Source: Streptomyces sp. NBRC 110035
Lineage (GTDB): Bacteria > Actinomycetota > Actinomycetes > Streptomycetales > Streptomycetaceae
Reading direction: 5' to 3'
Assembly: GCF_000829695.1 (NCBI RefSeq)
Contig: NZ_BBNN01000015.1
Span: 310,001 to 374,000, forward strand
DNA: 64,000 nt
Shown: positions 36,556-44,783 of the stretch, one piece after another
Position numbering within the stretch: the stretch's first letter is position 1
Layout: every line of letters begins with the position of its first letter
The notes under the pieces: generated by a model
What the model was told of the DNA's origin: nothing
The model's database searches: none
Seen by the model: only the letters and a program-made list of their open reading frames with translations
Program-made: the position numbers and the translations under genes

Positions 36556-37852
36556 ACCGATGCCCGAGCCGATGCCCGAGCCGGTGTCCGACCCGAGACT
36601 CAGGGCGAAGGAACTGGACGCGGCCGACGGACTGGCCGCCAAGCGGGCCGAGTTCGTGCTCGACGCGGACGGCGACGAGAGCGGCGGCGACGCGGTCTAC
36701 CTCGACGGCAACTCGCTGGGCGCGCTCCCCGTCGCCGTCCCCGGCCGGGTCGAGGACGTCGTCCGCAGGCAGTGGGGCGAGCTGCGCATCCGGTCCTGGA
36801 CGGAGAGCGGCTGGTGGACGGCGCCCGAGCGGATCGGCGACCGGATCGCCCCGCTGGTCGGCGCGGCGGCCGGGCAGATCGTCGTCGGCGACTCCACGAG
36901 TGTCAACCTCTTCAAGGCGGTGGTGGGCGCGGTGCGCCTGGCCCGGCTGACGGACGGTGCCGCCGGAACCGCCCGCGACGAGATCGTGGTGGACGCGACC
37001 ACGTTCCCCACGGACGGCTACATCGCCGAGTCGGCGGCCCGGATGACCGGCTGCACCCTGCGTCCGGTGCCGCCGTCCGAGGTCCCGGGCGCGCTCGGCG
37101 ACCGTACGGCCGCCGTACTGCTCAACCACGTCGACTACCGCACCGGCCGGCTGCACGACCTGCCCTCGCTCACGGCCGCCGTGCACGCGGCGGGGGCGTA
37201 CGTCGTCTGGGACCTGTGCCACAGTGCGGGCGCGCTGCCGGTCGGGCTGGACGAGCACGGCGTGGACCTGGCGGTCGGCTGCACCTACAAGTACCTGAAC
37301 GGCGGCCCCGGCTCACCGGCGTACCTCTATGTGCGCGCGGAGTTGCAGGACCGCTTCGACTCCCCGCTGCCCGGCTGGAACTCCCACGCGGAGCCCTTCG
37401 GCATGCGACCGGAGTACGCACCGGCGCCGGGCGCGCTGCGCGGGCGGGTCGGCACCCCGGACATCCTGTCCATGCTCGCCCTGGAGGCGGCGCTGGACGT
37501 CTGGGACGACGGCGTCACGGTCGAGGCGGTACGGGCCAAGTCCCTCGCCCTGACCGACTTCTTCCTGGAGTGCGTCGAGGCGTACGTCCCCGAGGGCAGG
37601 GTCGAGTGCGTGACCCCGCGTGCGCACCGGGAGCGGGGCAGCCAGATCGCCCTGCGCTGCCGGGACGCCGGTGACGTCATGCGGCGGCTGATCGAGCGGG
37701 GGGTGGTGGGCGACTTCCGCCACCCGGACGTCCTCCGCTTCGGCTTCACCCCGCTGTACGTCGGCTTCGCGGACGCGGAGCGGGCGGCCCGGGTGCTGGC
37801 GGAGGTGCTGGCGGAGGCGCCGGCGGAGGCAGAAGCCGACAGCGAGGCCTGA
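36548..37852 (+). CDS. kynU: Kynureninase
   Basis: 434 residues; PLP enzyme splitting kynurenine to anthranilate and alanine. Seen: YLDGNSLGALP, VVWDLCHSAGALPVGL with the family Asp, and CTYKYLNGGPGSPAYLYV with the PLP lysine (about 248). The N-terminus has a short MPEPMPEPV repeat before the conserved part. Overlaps kynA, so co-translated. Anthranilate could feed tryptophan, quinolone or antibiotic precursors. Confidence 0.95.
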   Translation: MSEPMPEPMPEPVSDPRLRAKELDAADGLAAKRAEFVLDADGDESGGDAVYLDGNSLGALPVAVPGRVEDVVRRQWGELRIRSWTESGWWTAPERIGDRIAPLVGAAAGQIVVGDSTSVNLFKAVVGAVRLARLTDGAAGTARDEIVVDATTFPTDGYIAESAARMTGCTLRPVPPSEVPGALGDRTAAVLLNHVDYRTGRLHDLPSLTAAVHAAGAYVVWDLCHSAGALPVGLDEHGVDLAVGCTYKYLNGGPGSPAYLYVRAELQDRFDSPLPGWNSHAEPFGMRPEYAPAPGALRGRVGTPDILSMLALEAALDVWDDGVTVEAVRAKSLALTDFFLECVEAYVPEGRVECVTPRAHRERGSQIALRCRDAGDVMRRLIERGVVGDFRHPDVLRFGFTPLYVGFADAERAARVLAEVLAEAPAEAEADSEA

Positions 37853-37865
37853 CCGACGGCCGGAA

Positions 37866-37910
37866 GAGGGTGGCCGGGGTCAGGAGGTGCTCTCCGCCCC
37901 GGCCACCCTC
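37866..37910 (+). terminator. Hairpin after kynU
   Basis: Perfect 14-bp stem (37866-37879 with 37897-37910), 17-base loop, 13 bp after the kynU stop. It suggests the following hydrolase gene has its own promoter or is reached by read-through. Confidence 0.78.
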
Positions 37911-38033
37911 GGGAAAGGTTCACCGAGCGTGATATCCCCATGTCCACGCACGTCATCGTGCTGATACCGTCCCGGCCAACGGCGGAATTCTTCTCTCGTC
38001 CGTCAAGTACGTTTGATCGCTGAGAGGTTGAGC

Positions 38034-38912
38034 ATGAGGGACGACGCCGCAGCCGCCCGGTCCGCAGCCGAGGAGGAGTCGGTCTTCTCCCGTCCGCCGG
38101 TCGCCCCCGACGCGACCGCGGCCTACGGCGACGGCCTGGACCAGCTGATCGACTTCTACGTCCCACGTGCCACGGGCGGCCCCGGCGGCCCCGCGCCCGT
38201 GGTCGTCGTCCTGCACGGTGGTGCCTGGCGGGCGCCCTACGACCGGCGGCGCGTCAGTCCGTTCGCCGGTTTCCTGGCCCGCCGGGGATTCGCCGTGGCC
38301 AGTGTCGAGTACCGGCGCGGGGCGGGGGAGACGGGCGGCGGGGACCCGGTCGCGGGACGGTGGCCCGACACCTTCGACGACATCGCCGCCGCGCTCGACG
38401 CGCTGCCCGAGCTGGCCCGCCGTCACCTGCCCGGCGCCGACCCGCGCCGCACCGTGGTCACCGGTCACTCGGCGGGCGGCCACCTGGCGCTGTGGGCCGC
38501 CGCCCGGCACCTCCTCCCCGCCGATGCCCCCTGGCACACCGACCGCCCCGCGCCCCTGCGCGGCGTGGTCGCCCTCGCCCCGATCGCCGACCTCGCGGTC
38601 GCCGGCAAGCTGGACGTCTGCGGCGGTGCGGTACGCCAGTTCCTCGGCGGCGACGAGCGGTTCGCCGAACGGCAGCCCTACGCCGACCCCGCGCTGCTGC
38701 TGCCCACCGGCATCGCCACCACCATCGTCCAGGGCCGTACCGACGCCGATGTCCCGCAGGCGGTCGCCGAGTCGTACGCCGACGCGGCGGCCAAGGCCGG
38801 TGAGGTGGTGGGGGTGACGCTGCTGGAGGACGTCGGCCACTTCCCGCTGATCGACCCGGCGGCGGACGCCTGCGCGGTGGTGGCGGAGGAGATCGCCCAA
38901 CTCGCCTGGTGA
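38034..38912 (+). CDS. Alpha/beta hydrolase, putative kynurenine formamidase
   Basis: 292 residues. HGGAWRAPYDRR (oxyanion hole), nucleophile elbow GHSAGGHLAL, and a C-terminal His in LEDVGHFPLID fit the BD-FAE/arylformamidase group of alpha/beta hydrolases. The reaction missing between tryptophan dioxygenase and kynureninase is deformylation of N-formylkynurenine, so the position right after kynA-kynU supports that role; this is inference. ATG at 38034 after GAGAGG. Confidence 0.85.
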   Translation: MRDDAAAARSAAEEESVFSRPPVAPDATAAYGDGLDQLIDFYVPRATGGPGGPAPVVVVLHGGAWRAPYDRRRVSPFAGFLARRGFAVASVEYRRGAGETGGGDPVAGRWPDTFDDIAAALDALPELARRHLPGADPRRTVVTGHSAGGHLALWAAARHLLPADAPWHTDRPAPLRGVVALAPIADLAVAGKLDVCGGAVRQFLGGDERFAERQPYADPALLLPTGIATTIVQGRTDADVPQAVAESYADAAAKAGEVVGVTLLEDVGHFPLIDPAADACAVVAEEIAQLAW

Positions 38913-39095
38913 ACCCGGCCGGCCGAGGTGTGCCCGGCAGGGCTCTCCCCCCAGTGCCGCCGGCCCTGCCCGTCATACCTGAGAGCTACCCCCGGGGTGA
39001 GCTCCCCGGCGGGACGCGGACTACCTGCGCCGATCCGTAACTTCCTTGTCCGAAGGGCCCGATGAGCGGGCGGACGGACAGGGAGGAGGCCGACC

Positions 39096-40076
39096 GTGGG
39101 TCTGGCAGCAAGAGGGCTTCGGTGGCGCCGCGCCGTGCTCGCCGTGTTCGTCGCCTCGGCCGTGACGCTGCCCGTGGTCGGAGCGGCCCGGTCCCCGGCC
39201 TCCGCCCCGCCACCGGTCACGCTCGCCGCACCGACCGCGGCCACCCTCGACGCCACCTACGCCGCCCACCGTGCGGGCGCCGCGAAGGCCGCCCGGATGG
39301 CCGCGGATCACGGCGACCGGCGGCGCGCGGCCGCCGACCGTTCCCTGGCCGACTCCGCCCGGCACCTGCTCGCCTTCGACGGGCGCGGCTCCGGACTGGT
39401 CACCGAGGTCCTGGGCGACCTCGCGCGCGCCGACCGCGTCGCAGTCCTCGTCCCCGGTTCCGACACCGGCCTCGACACGTACGGCCGGTTCCGCGCCGCC
39501 GCCCAGGCCCTGCACGCGCGGCTCACCCGTGAGGCCCCGGCGGGCACCCGCACGGCGGTGGTCGCCTGGCTCGGCTACGAGACGCCCGCCACGATCGGCG
39601 TCGCGGTCGCCACCACCGACCTCGCGGACCGGGCCGCCCCCGAACTGCGAGCCTTCGTACGGGACGTGCGGGCCGTCACCGGTCCGCGCCCGCGCCTCTC
39701 CCTGCTCTGCCACTCCTACGGCTCGGTCGTCTGTGCCCGTGCCGCCCCCGGTCTGGACGCCGCCGGCATCGACGACATCGCCGTCGTCGGCAGTCCGGGC
39801 ACCGGCGCCGACACCGCCGCCGGTCTGCGCACCCGCGCCCGGATCTGGGCGGCCCGCGGCGCCGGCGACTGGGTGAGGCACGTGCCGCACATCGGCGTCG
39901 GCCTGTTCGGCAGCGGCGTCGGCTTCGGCACCGATCCCGTCTCCCCGGCGTTCGGCGCCCGGGTCTTCGCGGCCGGCGACGGCGGCCACAGCGACTACTT
40001 CGCACCCGGCTCCCCCTCCCTTGCCGACCTGGCCCGGATCGTCCTGGGCGAGACCACGGCGGTGACCCATGACTGA
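39096..40076 (+). CDS. Secreted alpha/beta hydrolase (DUF1023 type)
   Basis: 326 residues. GTG start, then a signal peptide or anchor (RRAVLAVFVASAVTLPVVGA). The DUF1023 hydrolase text follows: VAVLVPGSDTGLDTYGRF, then CHSYGSVV as nucleophile elbow, GSPGTGADTA and a C-terminal GGHSDYF. Substrate unknown. The stop overlaps the next gene, an acyltransferase, by eight bases, which suggests joint action on a lipid or cell-envelope ester. Confidence 0.85.
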   Translation: MGLAARGLRWRRAVLAVFVASAVTLPVVGAARSPASAPPPVTLAAPTAATLDATYAAHRAGAAKAARMAADHGDRRRAAADRSLADSARHLLAFDGRGSGLVTEVLGDLARADRVAVLVPGSDTGLDTYGRFRAAAQALHARLTREAPAGTRTAVVAWLGYETPATIGVAVATTDLADRAAPELRAFVRDVRAVTGPRPRLSLLCHSYGSVVCARAAPGLDAAGIDDIAVVGSPGTGADTAAGLRTRARIWAARGAGDWVRHVPHIGVGLFGSGVGFGTDPVSPAFGARVFAAGDGGHSDYFAPGSPSLADLARIVLGETTAVTHD

Positions 40077-41289
40077 CCTGACCCCGTACGCCGTACGCGA
40101 CGGCGTACGGCAGGCCGCCCGCCGCCTCGACGCGGCCACCCCCGCCCACCGCGACCGTGCCGTGGACGCCCTGCGCGCCGGCGCGATCCTCGGTGTCGTC
40201 CTCGGCCACTGGCTGGTCACCGGGCTCGTCGCGGACGGCCGCACCCTGCACACGGCCAGCCCGTTGCAGCCCATGCCCTGGCTGGCACCCGTCTCCTGGC
40301 TGTTCCAGACGCTCGCCGTGTTCTTCCTGGTCGGCGGCCATGTGGCGACCCGCGGCCACGCCTCGGCCCGCGCCCGGGGCGTCCCGTACCACCGCTGGCT
40401 GCGCGGCCGGCTCGCCCGGCTGTTCAAGCCGGTCGCCGCCGTCCTCACCCTGTGGACAACCGTCACGGTCGTGCTGCTGCTTGCCGGTACCGACCTCGCG
40501 ACCACCCGCACGCTGGTGAAACTCGCCCTGTCCCCGCTCTGGTTCCTGCTGGTCTTCGCCGCCCTCACCGCCGCGACTCCGCTGCTGGCCCGGCTCCACC
40601 CGCTGTGGCCGCTCGCCGTCGTCCTGCACGTGGATGTGGCGCGCCTCGGCCTCGGCGGCCCCGCGTGGCTCGGCTGGATCAACCTCGCGGCCGGCTGGCT
40701 GGTCCCCTACACCCTGGGCGCGGCCTGGACCCGGGGCGAGCTGGAGCACCGCCGCTCGGGCTGGATCCTCCTCGTCTCCGGTACGGCGGCCACGACCGCG
40801 CTCGTCGCCTGGGCCGGCTACCCGGCCTCCATGGTCGGCGTCCCGGGCGCCGGGCTCTCCAACCTCGACCCGCCGACGCTGGCCGCCGTCACCTTCGGCC
40901 TGGCCCAGTGCGGACTGGCGCTGCTGCTGCGGGAACGGCTGCGGGGTGCCATGCGCCGGCCCGTCGTCTGGGCGGCGGTGGCTCTGGTCAACCTCTCCGC
41001 GATGACGGTCTTCCTCTGGCACCAGACGGCCCTCCTGGCGACCACCGCCACCGCGCTCCTCCTCGGCCGCCTCCCCGGACTCCACACCGTCCCCGACGGC
41101 CTCGGCTGGGTGGCCGCCCGGCTGGCCTGGCTGCCGGTGCTCGCCGGTGCCCTCGCGGTCTGCTGGGCGGCGTTCCGGTCCTGGGAGCGGGGCGGGGGAC
41201 GGCGCGGGCGGTGGCCCCGGGGAGTGCGGGAGGCGCGGGCGTATCGGCCGACGGCGGACAAGGCAGTGAAGGGTGCACGTCATGTCTAA
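40069..41289 (+). CDS. Acyltransferase 3 family membrane protein
   Basis: 406 residues, about ten hydrophobic segments. The start RDRAVDALRAGAILGVVLGHW is the family opening with the catalytic-type His; later WFLLVFAALTAATPLL and FLWHQTALL. Such proteins acetylate or acylate extracytoplasmic sugars, peptides or lipids. The C-terminus is basic. Overlaps the DUF1023 hydrolase upstream and the histidine kinase downstream, making a four-gene run 39096-43284. Confidence 0.88.
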   Translation: MTDLTPYAVRDGVRQAARRLDAATPAHRDRAVDALRAGAILGVVLGHWLVTGLVADGRTLHTASPLQPMPWLAPVSWLFQTLAVFFLVGGHVATRGHASARARGVPYHRWLRGRLARLFKPVAAVLTLWTTVTVVLLLAGTDLATTRTLVKLALSPLWFLLVFAALTAATPLLARLHPLWPLAVVLHVDVARLGLGGPAWLGWINLAAGWLVPYTLGAAWTRGELEHRRSGWILLVSGTAATTALVAWAGYPASMVGVPGAGLSNLDPPTLAAVTFGLAQCGLALLLRERLRGAMRRPVVWAAVALVNLSAMTVFLWHQTALLATTATALLLGRLPGLHTVPDGLGWVAARLAWLPVLAGALAVCWAAFRSWERGGGRRGRWPRGVREARAYRPTADKAVKGARHV

Positions 41290-42631
41290 GCTGGACCGTG
41301 TGGCGGACAAGGGGGCGGAGGCGGTCCTGCGGTGGCTGCGGGTGCTGCGGGACGATCTGTGGACGCTCCGTGCCGACCCGCTGCCCCCGTCGGTGTGGCT
41401 GCGCTGGTTACCGCACGGGATCGTGTGCCTGGCCGGGTGCGGGGTCGTGCTCGGCGACGCGAACCAACTCTCCGACCACGGACACCTCGTGTCCGGGCCA
41501 GCCTTCCTGATCGCACTCGGACACGGCGCCGCGATGCTGCTCGCGCTGTGGTACCCGGTCCCGGCATGGTGGGCGTCCCTTGCGACCACGGTCGTCGCAG
41601 CGATGGCCGTGCGGGCGCGGATGGCCCCCGACGAGTACAGGTTCACCTGGCCCTGGACCTCGGCCGGTCTGATCTCCCATCTGTTCGTCCTGCTGCTGCT
41701 CGCCCTGCGGGTCCGTACCAGGATCTCCGTGGAGGCGCTGGTACTGACCGGGCTTGTCACCTACGTCGTCCAGGGACTGATCGGCGCACAGAACTACCAG
41801 CCCACCGGCCAGATCGCCGTCACCCTGTTCGCCACCGCCGTCGTCCTCGGCATCGCCCTGCGCGGCCGCCGCGAGGCCCGCGCGGAACTCGTGCAGCAGA
41901 CCACGCTCACCGCCGAGGAGCGGGCACGGCGCACTCTGCTGGAGGAACGCAGCCGGATCGCGCGGGAGTTGCACGATGTGGTGGCCCATCACATGTCGGT
42001 CGTCTCCATCCAGGCCCAGGTAGCCCCGCACCTGGTCGAGAACCCCTCCGAGGAGCTGAAGGAGAACCTGGTCGGCATCCGGCAGAACGCCCTCGACGCG
42101 CTCACCGAACTACGCCGTGTCCTGGGTGTACTGCGTTCCGAACACCCCGCCTCCCCCGTGCGCGAGGACGGTTCCGGCGCCGCCCCGCACGCCCCGCAGC
42201 CCACCCTGGACCGGCTCGGGGCGCTGGTGGAGAACACCCGGGCCGCCGGACTCGCCGTGACCACCGAAGTAACCGGTGTGCGGAGGCCGTTGCCGCCCGG
42301 CGTTGAGCTGTCGGCGTACCGGATCGTGCAGGAGGCGCTGAGCAACGTACTGCGGCACGCCCCCGGCGCCACCGCCCGGGTCACCCTCGCCTACGCTCCG
42401 CACGGGCTGGGTGTGGAGGTGACCAACACCCGGCCCACGGGCGAGGCGCCCCCGTCCGCCGGCGCAGGGCACGGGCTGCTCGGCATGCGGGAGAGGGCCG
42501 CGATGCTCGGTGGCAGCCTCACCACCCGTCCCCGGTCCGACGGCGGCTACCGGGTCGCCGCCCACCTTCCCGCCGAATTCCGCGCCGGGACCGGCGACCC
42601 GGCTCCTCAGCGCAAGGACGACACTCCATGA
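41282..42631 (+). CDS. Sensor histidine kinase, NarL/DesK type
   Basis: 449 residues. N-terminal membrane region with about five hydrophobic segments, no extracellular domain. HisKA_3 dimerisation domain with RIARELHDVVAHHMSVV (phospho-His about 231), then HATPase (ELSAYRIVQEALSNVLRHA, GHGLLGMRERAAMLGG). A TTA codon at 41408-41410 (Leu43) makes translation depend on bldA tRNA, hence linked to development. ATG at 41282; the response regulator overlaps by four bases. Confidence 0.94.
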   Translation: MSKLDRVADKGAEAVLRWLRVLRDDLWTLRADPLPPSVWLRWLPHGIVCLAGCGVVLGDANQLSDHGHLVSGPAFLIALGHGAAMLLALWYPVPAWWASLATTVVAAMAVRARMAPDEYRFTWPWTSAGLISHLFVLLLLALRVRTRISVEALVLTGLVTYVVQGLIGAQNYQPTGQIAVTLFATAVVLGIALRGRREARAELVQQTTLTAEERARRTLLEERSRIARELHDVVAHHMSVVSIQAQVAPHLVENPSEELKENLVGIRQNALDALTELRRVLGVLRSEHPASPVREDGSGAAPHAPQPTLDRLGALVENTRAAGLAVTTEVTGVRRPLPPGVELSAYRIVQEALSNVLRHAPGATARVTLAYAPHGLGVEVTNTRPTGEAPPSAGAGHGLLGMRERAAMLGGSLTTRPRSDGGYRVAAHLPAEFRAGTGDPAPQRKDDTP

Positions 42632-43284
42632 TCCGCGTACTCGTCGTCGACGACCAGCAGATGGTCCGGCAGGGTTTCACCGTGCTGCTGAACACCCGGC
42701 CCGACATCGAGGTGATCGGCCAGGCGGTCGACGGGCTGGACGCGGTCGCGCAGGTCGCCGATCTCGCCCCGGACGTCGTCCTGATGGACATCCGCATGCC
42801 CGAACTCGGCGGCATCGAGGCCACCCGCCGCATCACCGCCGCCACCCCGCACATCCGGGTGCTGGTGCTGACCACCTTCGACCTCGACGAGTACGTGTAC
42901 GAGGCGCTGCGCGCGGGCGCCTCCGGGTTCCTCCTCAAGGACGCCTCCAGCGACCAGCTCGCCGAGGCGGTACGGGTGGTGGCGGCCGGCGACGCGCTGC
43001 TCGCGCCCGGCGTCACCCGGCGGCTGATCGCCGAGTTCGCACGCCTCGAGGACAGGCCCCGTTCCCCGCTCAGAGAACGTGTCGCCGACCTCACCGAGCG
43101 GGAGACGGAGGTGCTCGGGCTGATAGCGCAGGGCCTGTCCAACGCGGAGATCGCGGTGCGGCTGGTGGTCGCCGAGCAGACCGTGAAGACCCATGTGGGC
43201 CGCATCCTGGTGAAACTGGGCCTCCGTGACCGCACCCAGGCCGCTGTCTTCGCCTACGAGGCGCGGCTGGTGACACCGGGCTGA
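42628..43284 (+). CDS. Response regulator, NarL/LuxR type
   Basis: 218 residues. Receiver domain with phospho-acceptor Asp54 (DVVLMDIRMPE), acidic pocket VVDD and the conserved Lys in FLLKDASSD; LuxR-type HTH at about 150-210 (LTERETEVLGLIAQGLSNAEI). Overlaps the kinase gene (ATGA), its cognate partner. The 3' end overlaps the convergent anti-sigma remnant by 31 bp. Confidence 0.96.
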   Translation: MIRVLVVDDQQMVRQGFTVLLNTRPDIEVIGQAVDGLDAVAQVADLAPDVVLMDIRMPELGGIEATRRITAATPHIRVLVLTTFDLDEYVYEALRAGASGFLLKDASSDQLAEAVRVVAAGDALLAPGVTRRLIAEFARLEDRPRSPLRERVADLTERETEVLGLIAQGLSNAEIAVRLVVAEQTVKTHVGRILVKLGLRDRTQAAVFAYEARLVTPG

Positions 43285-43475
43285 CCGGCGAGCTCGCACC
43301 ACACATACCTGCCCCGGTTGCCGAATCCGGAGAGCGGCTGCCGGCCCCACAGGTCGGAGCAGGCCCTGACCAGGGCAAGCCCTCGGCCGCCCTCATCGAT
43401 GACGCTGCCGTTCGACTCCGCCGGAACCCCCGGCGGTTCGGGGTGGTCCGCGTCCCGGGCGCCGGTCCGCAGCAC
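43254..43475 (-). pseudogene. Truncated ATP-binding (RsbW-like anti-sigma) gene
   Basis: About 74 codons of the C-terminal half of a HATPase_c_2 protein: NGSVIDEGGRGLALVRACSD, then GRYVWCEL. The N-terminal half with the N-box is missing: upstream on this strand is the opposite-strand remnant of an XRE gene. In Streptomyces such kinases are often divergent from XRE(DUF5753)-DUF397 pairs, so a deletion appears to have fused the two sides. Confidence 0.75.
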
Positions 43476-43576
43476 ACCGCTCCGGATTATGCTCAGGCGG
43501 TGTTCACCTACACGCGCCCCGAGTTGTCGGAGAGCGAAGCGGCGCTTCGCGTGGACCGCCGGATGATGTGAGGCGT
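43475..43576 (+). pseudogene. Remnant of an XRE/DUF5753 regulator
   Basis: In one plus-strand frame the text DYAQAVFTYTRPELSESEAALRVDRRMM then a stop is readable (quoted in parts here: DYAQAVFTY, RPELSESEAALRVDRRM). That is the DUF5753 segment that in the intact paralogue at 57493 reads DYACAVFEEAVPPLSSEALDLQVDFRM. The HTH and the C-terminal end are gone. It directly precedes the DUF397 gene that normally follows a complete XRE gene. Confidence 0.65.
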
Positions 43577-43579
43577 CAC

Positions 43580-43786
43580 ATGAGCCGAACCCCGTGCCGG
43601 CGGAAGTCCAGCTACTCAGGCTCAGGCGGCGGTGAGGGCGACACCTGCGTCGAGAGCGCGGAGGCGCGCCCCCGCACAGCCGTCCGCGACTCCAAGGCCC
43701 CCGCCCGCGCCGTCCTCTCCGTCCCCGCCCTCTCCTTCGCAGCCCTCGTCGGGCATGTGATGCGAAACGCCTGTCCAGGGGCGTGA
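43580..43786 (+). CDS. DUF397 protein, orphaned
   Basis: 68 residues with the DUF397 signature: RRKSSYSGSGGGEGDTCVE, AVRDSKAPARAVLSV, then FAALVGHV. DUF397 proteins accompany XRE/DUF5753 regulators and are thought to modulate them, as in the WhiJ-like systems. Here the regulator partner is a remnant, so this copy is orphaned. ATG at 43580. Confidence 0.8.
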   Translation: MSRTPCRRKSSYSGSGGGEGDTCVESAEARPRTAVRDSKAPARAVLSVPALSFAALVGHVMRNACPGA

Positions 43787-43796
43787 CCCCGGGCGG

Positions 43797-44381
43797 TCAG
43801 TGGCCTCCCCGGTTCTTGACGCAGGGGCCCGTCCCCGGCTGGGGCTCGATGTAGGCGCCGTGCACCTCGCTGGTCAGCTCGTGCTTCGTCACGTCACCGG
43901 ACACGCACACGACTCCCGTGTGGACGCTGTAGAACCCGGGCCCGATGTACACGCCGTGCTCCTCGCCGCAGCCGAGACGGCTCAGCGCCGCCGCGATCCG
44001 TTCCCCGCCGAAGACGCCGTGCTCACCGGCACCACCTTCCTGCCGGACCTTCTCCAGCTCCTCGCGGATGAGCTTCGCCGACGCCTGCCCTCGGGCACGC
44101 TCGTCCGGCGTCAGGGACGCCTGCACGCGGTAGGCGTGGTTCTCGGCGTAGTGGGGGGCCTGATCCCCGTTCTCCTCCTGGCGTGCGCCGGTCACGCTCG
44201 GAACGGGAGAGGACGGCAGATCCGAAGGCACCGCGACGGGCTCCGCGCACGTCGGCCGGGGCGTGAAGGAAGGCGGCGGACCCGTCGGCCGCGCCTGCTC
44301 GCCCGGCTGGGTTCCACACGCGGTCACCGTGACCGCGACAAGGGAGACCGCGGCTGCCGCAGCTGATCGTCTGAGGGACAT
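43797..44381 (-). CDS. Putative lipoprotein
   Basis: 194 residues of unknown family. Signal peptide MSLRRSAAAAAVSLVAVTVTACG with lipobox VTAC (Cys about 22; quoted part by part). The mature part is Pro-rich at first, then contains ENHAYRVQASLTPDERARG and repeated EHGVY/EHGVF text, with four further cysteines (CGEEHGVYIG, GVVCVSG, GPCVKN) that may form disulfides. The ATG at 44381 is preferred over an upstream in-frame GTG-type extension. Confidence 0.78.
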   Translation of the reverse strand: MSLRRSAAAAAVSLVAVTVTACGTQPGEQARPTGPPPSFTPRPTCAEPVAVPSDLPSSPVPSVTGARQEENGDQAPHYAENHAYRVQASLTPDERARGQASAKLIREELEKVRQEGGAGEHGVFGGERIAAALSRLGCGEEHGVYIGPGFYSVHTGVVCVSGDVTKHELTSEVHGAYIEPQPGTGPCVKNRGGH

Positions 44382-44783
44382 GGTCGGAGTTTCCCGTCCC
44401 GTACGGCAGACGCCATGAGCACGGGTACTCATCCGGCCAGGGTGCTGTGGTCGTGTCCCACGGCGTGGTGCAGGGGATCAAGCGCTCGCGTTCCGGTACG
44501 AGGCCCATGGCGGTCTTCGCGGAGGCGGCAGCCCGAGAGGTGTCCCGTTGGGGCGGGTTGAACACCCGAACCGGCGGGACCGCCGTCCCCGGCCTGCGGA
44601 TTCCGACGTCCTGATCCCCTGCACCACCTGGCGGGACGCCATCGGTGCTGTGCGAGGCACTGTCCGGTCTCGCTCCGCAGGTCACAAGGGGCAGCCCTTG
44701 TCGGCCCTTCCTGTCCCCGTCGGGAAGGCCGCTTTCGATGAGGGCTCTGGGCACAGGCCCGGTCGGCGTCCTATGGTCCGTTC
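44382..44783. other. Intergenic with a 16-bp inverted repeat, no gene seen
   Basis: About 400 bases divergent between lipoprotein and P450 genes. Frames are unsupported. The spaced inverted repeat listed next is its main feature; both promoters should lie here. Confidence 0.55.
44465..44627. repeat. Spaced 16-bp perfect inverted repeat
   Basis: GTGGTGCAGGGGATCA at 44465-44480 and its exact complement at 44612-44627, with 131 bp between. It could be a looping operator pair or ends of a decayed small element; the 131-bp interior has no gene. Confidence 0.7.
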
